Shown here: piece after piece, positions 58,080 through 64,000 of the stretch
How positions within the stretch are numbered: the stretch's first letter is position 1
Layout of the letters: each line of letters opens with the position of its first letter
Assembly (NCBI GenBank): GCA_903901045.1
Contig: CAIUPP010000075.1
Span: 37,051 to 101,050, forward strand
Direction: 5' to 3'
Length of the DNA stretch: 64,000 nt
Source: an uncultured Planctomycetota bacterium
GTDB taxonomy: Bacteria; Planctomycetota; Brocadiia; CAIUPP01
Position numbers and translations under genes: made by a program
Notes under the pieces: generated by a model
What the model was told of the DNA's origin: nothing
What the model saw: only the letters and a program-made list of their open reading frames with translations
Database searches by the model: none

Positions 58080-59915
58080 GTGACTCCGAAGAAGCATTTG
58101 CTCCGAAATGATTCGCTTCGCAACGTGGCCATTATCGCGCACGTCGACCACGGCAAAACCACGCTGGTGGACTTCATGTTCCGACAGAGCGGCACCTTCC
58201 GCCCCGGCGAGGTGGTGGAGGAGCGCGTGATGGACCGCGGCGACATCGAGCGCGAGCGCGGCATCACCATCGAGGCGAAGAACTGCTCCATCCACTGGAA
58301 GGGGATCAAGATCAACATCGTGGACACCCCCGGCCACGCCGACTTCGGCGGCGAGGTGGAGCGCGCCCTGATGATGGTGGATGGCGCCGTGCTGCTGGTC
58401 GACTCGGCCGAGGGGCCGCTGCCCCAGACCCGTTTCGTGCTGCGCAAGGCGCTGGAACTCAACCTGCCGATCATCGTCCTCATCAACAAGCTCGACCGCA
58501 AGGACTCGCGTCCGCAGCAGGTGCTGAACGAAGTCTTCGACCTGTTCATCGACCTGGAGGCCTCCGACGAGCAGGCGGAGTTCCCCGTGCTCTACGCCAT
58601 CGGGCGCGAGGGGATCGCCATGCGCACCCCCGAAGAGCGCGGCAAGGACCTCTCCCCGCTGTTCGACATGATCCTCGAAAAAATCGCCCCTCCCTCCTAC
58701 GACCCCGCGCAGCCCTTCCAGATGCTCGTCACCGACCTGGACTACAACGACTACGTCGGCCGGCTCGCGGTGGGCAAAGTCATCAACGGCTCGGCGCAGT
58801 GCAAGGACGCGCTGGTCTGCATCAACGCCGAGGGGCAGGCGGTGCCGCTGAAAATCACCAAGCTCCAGACGTACGACGGCATCCGCATCGCCGAGACGGA
58901 GAAGGCGGACCCCGGCGACATCATCATTCTGGCCGGCGCGGACGAAGTGAACATCGGCGATACGATCTGCACGCGCGACGCCCCCAAGGCGCTGCCGCGC
59001 GTCTCGGTGGATGAGCCGACCGTCAGCATGATGTTCACCAACAACACCAGCCCCTTCACCGGGCGCGACGGCAAGTTCGTCCAGTGCAACAAAATCCGGG
59101 AGCGCCTCCACAAGGAAACGCTGCGCAACGTGGCGCTTCGCATCGAAGATGGCGCCGACACCGACGAGATCATCGTCAAGGGGCGCGGCGAATTCCAGAT
59201 GGCCATCCTCATCGAGCAGATGCGCCGCGAAGGGTACGAGCTCAGCGTCGGCCGCCCGCAGGTGATCACCAAGACCAAGGAGGGCCGCATGCAGGAGCCC
59301 ATCGAGCGCCTCTACATCGACTGCGACGAGCAGTTCATGGGAGTCGTGATCGAGAAGCTCTCGCGCCGCAAGGGTCGCATGACCAACATGGTCAACCACG
59401 GCAGCGGGCGCGTGCGCCTGGAGGTCTCCATCCCCACGCGCGGCCTCATCGGCTACCGCAACGAGTTCCTCACCGATACCAAGGGAACCGGGATCATGAG
59501 CAGCTACCTGGAGGGCTACGACGATCACCGCGGCGAGTTCCCGTCGCGCACCACCGGCTCGATGATCTCCAACGCCCAGGGGAGCGCCGTCGCCTACGCC
59601 CTGCTGAACCTGGAGCAGCGCGGCGAGTTGTTCGTGGTGCCCACCGAACCCATCTACGAGGGGATGATCATCGGCGAGCACAGCCGCGACAACGACCTCG
59701 TGGTGAACCCCTGCAAGCTCAAGAAACTCTCCAACGTCCGCCAAGCCACCAAAGAGGAGTTCACCTCCCTGCGCCCCATTTCCCCGATGTCCCTGGAGCG
59801 CGCCATCGAGTTCATCAAGGATGACGAACTCGTCGAGGTGACCCCCAAAGCCATCCGCCTGCGCAAAGTGACCCTCTCCACCTCCAAGCTGCCGCCGTGG
59901 CTGCGCGAGGCGTAG
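58080..59915 (+). CDS. typA: ribosome-associated GTPase TypA/BipA
   Basis: 611 residues from a GTG start with GACGAGAG upstream. G-domain motifs: G1 [16 protein letters not shown]2 region [11 protein letters not shown]3 [14 protein letters not shown]4 [13 protein letters not shown]. Domain II and EF-G-like domains III and V follow ([24 protein letters not shown] stretch, [19 protein letters not shown], the BipA-specific [16 protein letters not shown] region), and the C-terminal domain has [18 protein letters not shown]. TypA acts in 50S subunit assembly and stress adaptation, often at low temperature. Confidence 0.97.
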   Translation: MTPKKHLLRNDSLRNVAIIAHVDHGKTTLVDFMFRQSGTFRPGEVVEERVMDRGDIERERGITIEAKNCSIHWKGIKINIVDTPGHADFGGEVERALMMVDGAVLLVDSAEGPLPQTRFVLRKALELNLPIIVLINKLDRKDSRPQQVLNEVFDLFIDLEASDEQAEFPVLYAIGREGIAMRTPEERGKDLSPLFDMILEKIAPPSYDPAQPFQMLVTDLDYNDYVGRLAVGKVINGSAQCKDALVCINAEGQAVPLKITKLQTYDGIRIAETEKADPGDIIILAGADEVNIGDTICTRDAPKALPRVSVDEPTVSMMFTNNTSPFTGRDGKFVQCNKIRERLHKETLRNVALRIEDGADTDEIIVKGRGEFQMAILIEQMRREGYELSVGRPQVITKTKEGRMQEPIERLYIDCDEQFMGVVIEKLSRRKGRMTNMVNHGSGRVRLEVSIPTRGLIGYRNEFLTDTKGTGIMSSYLEGYDDHRGEFPSRTTGSMISNAQGSAVAYALLNLEQRGELFVVPTEPIYEGMIIGEHSRDNDLVVNPCKLKKLSNVRQATKEEFTSLRPISPMSLERAIEFIKDDELVEVTPKAIRLRKVTLSTSKLPPWLREA

Positions 59916-60050
59916 GATTGGGGAATGCGGAGTGCGGATTGACGGCCACGGCGTTATCCGCAGATTTCGCAGATTTACGCAGAATAAGCATTGGTGGAGC
60001 GCTCTGTCCCAGCGCGCTTGCCGTTATCCCCGTCGTCCAAAATGAATTGT

Positions 60051-60240
60051 GGTCATTGCGAGGCCGGCCGGCATTGTGCGCCCTTCTTAGCCGGACAATC
60101 TTCCGGCCAGCCTTGGCAATCTCCCGATCTTAAGTCCTCCGCAGGCGGACGGGAGTTGCAGAACATGAAGATCGCCACAGTCGGCGCGGGAAAGTGCCTG
60201 CTGCAAACCAAGTCTGCCTCGCGCCTCCTTCGCGATGACC
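60051..60240. repeat. degenerate inverted GTCATTGCGAG element
   Basis: GGTCATTGCGAG at the left and CTCCTTCGCGATGACC at the right are inverted, imperfect copies about 190 bp apart. They resemble the internal ends of the 53,008-53,157 element but lack the AGTGTCTCAC termini. Confidence 0.5.
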
Positions 60241-60277
60241 AATAGTTGGTCTCCGCCCTGGCTGAGGGAAGCGTGGG

Positions 60278-60399
60278 AATGCAGAGTGCAGAACGCAGAA
60301 TTCAGAATGCAGAATGAACGGCACGACAAACGGCGCGGCGCAAGAGGCGTGATTCATGGGATTCTGCATTTTGCACTCTGCACTCTGCATTCTGCACTC
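60278..60399. repeat. two facing arrays of 7-bp GARTGCA repeats
   Basis: Left array (60,278-60,317): GAATGCA, GAGTGCA, GAACGCA, GAATTCA, GAATGCA, GAATG. Right array (60,360-60,399) is the inverse: on the minus strand GAGTGCA, GAATGCA, GAGTGCA, GAGTGCA, AAATGCA, GAATC. A 42-nt spacer separates them, so the whole could fold as a long hairpin. Confidence 0.8.
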
Positions 60400-60422
60400 G
60401 TCTAGTTCCCTGCCGCACTTTC

Positions 60423-60431
60423 TGCTAGAAT
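60423..60431 (+). promoter_or_regulatory. possible extended -10 promoter of glnS-gltX
   Basis: TGC-TAGAAT matches an extended -10 box; no good -35 is seen. The leader would contain both GCATGC palindromes. Confidence 0.35.
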
Positions 60432-60483
60432 CCCCCTTTGGACATTGCGCCCCGTCCGGGCAGACCGTTTGAACTCGCGATAG

Positions 60484-60570
60484 GGGCGCAGCATGCTGCG
60501 CCCTTTCGCCCGGACGCGACAGACAAGGCTTCTTGCGCTAGCCGTTGTAGGGGCAAGGCATGCCTTGCCC
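60484..60570. repeat. two perfect GCATGC-centred palindromes in the glnS leader
   Basis: GGGCGCAGCATGCTGCGCCC (60,484-60,503) and GGGCAAGGCATGCCTTGCCC (60,551-60,570), each a perfect 20-bp palindrome. They are the two subtypes of the family also found before zwf and trxB. Confidence 0.9.
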
Positions 60571-60612
60571 GGCGCCCTTACACAGCAGGGCTTTTTCCAT
60601 CGGAACAACGCC

Positions 60613-63824
<3,212 letters not shown>

Positions 63825-63845
63825 CGGACGGATCGGACAGATCAT

Positions 63846-64000
63846 TGCTCTGTTGAAACCATCGTCATTCGATGAGCCGTCCCGTAGGGACGGCAGGATA
63901 ATAGCCCAGCACTTTAGTGCTGGGGACAGGCAGGCGCCCCCACCCCCTTCCCCTCCCCCACAAGGTTGTGGGGGAGGGGAGTAAGGGGAGGGGGTTCTGC
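63846..64000. mobile_element. second MITE-like copy, cut by the window end
   Basis: Starts with the same 17-bp terminal repeat TGCTCTGTTGAAACCAT (63,846-63,862), 21 bp after the gltX stop. The interior follows the first copy but has the compact GCCGTCCCGTAGGGACGGC hairpin and CCCAGCACTTTAGTGCTGGG, without the 40-bp nested insertion. The right end is outside the window. The expected target duplication is the preceding 9 bp, ACAGATCAT (63,837-63,845). Confidence 0.88.

Larger units (their letters stand above)
59916..60612. other. repeat-rich intergenic region between typA and glnS
   Basis: About 700 bases with no credible gene. It contains GAATGCGGAGTGCGG (59,924-59,938), CCGCAGATTTCGCAGATTTA (59,959-59,978), a GTCATTGCGAG-type inverted pair (60,051-60,240), facing heptad arrays (60,278-60,399), a possible extended -10 promoter TGCTAGAAT (60,423-60,431) and two perfect GCATGC palindromes. 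Confidence 0.65.

Overview
The window is high-GC bacterial DNA. Strong Shine-Dalgarno sites, many 4-8 bp gene overlaps, two LacI-type repressors, two large PulG-like pseudopilins with an H-x9-D C-terminal motif, many LamG-type secreted proteins, several uroporphyrinogen-decarboxylase-superfamily genes and a glutaminyl-tRNA synthetase fit the PVC group (Lentisphaerota, Kiritimatiellota) or a similar polysaccharide-degrading lineage such as Sumerlaeota, Hydrogenedentota or Armatimonadota. The exact phylum is inference.

Bases 1 to about 39,510 are one long glycan-degradation region. A plus-strand operon (1-6340) holds the end of a rhamnosidase-like glycoside hydrolase, a GH63-type hydrolase and three divergent URO-D-like proteins, followed by a small secreted LamG protein. 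Operon I (minus, 19,677 to 7,567) runs LacI regulator, pseudopilin, secreted hydrolase, LamG-hydrolase, carbohydrate-binding protein, DNRLRE-like protein, GHL6/GH42-like hydrolase. Operon II (minus, 24,389 to 19,948) runs LacI regulator, pseudopilin, amidohydrolase, GNAT. Divergent from it is a LamG-GH123/DUF6067-like secreted protein (24,571-27,549); the two promoters overlap and share one LacI-type operator. Operon III (minus, 39,508 to 27,592) runs DNRLRE-hydrolase, hydrolase, carbohydrate-binding protein, URO-D-like protein, TIM-barrel-like protein, GH78 alpha-L-rhamnosidase. The secreted hydrolases of operons I and III are paralogues built on one scaffold with interchangeable N-terminal binding modules. 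The likely theme is breakdown of a rhamnose-containing glycan: large secreted proteins outside the cell, rhamnosidases without visible signal peptides inside. No transporter is present in the window.

Bases 39,900 to 64,000 are mostly housekeeping: tRNA-Ser(CGA), tadA, a mannitol-dehydrogenase-like gene, recG-hisI, an Fe-S aldo/keto reductase, a peroxide-defence row (tpx, ftnA, zwf, trxB), hisH-hisF, a BaiN-like flavoprotein, typA and glnS-gltX. A small accessory island (49.9-53.8 kb) carries mrr, hicB with a broken hicA, a diguanylate cyclase and an ORF6N protein.

Intergenic DNA in the second half is rich in small repeats. The clearest is a 279-bp MITE-like element with 17-bp perfect terminal inverted repeats and a 9-bp target duplication at 55,393-55,671; a second copy begins at 63,846 and runs off the window. 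A 150-bp inverted-repeat element touches the stop codon of the ORF6N gene, and short GCATGC-centred palindromes sit in several 5' leaders.
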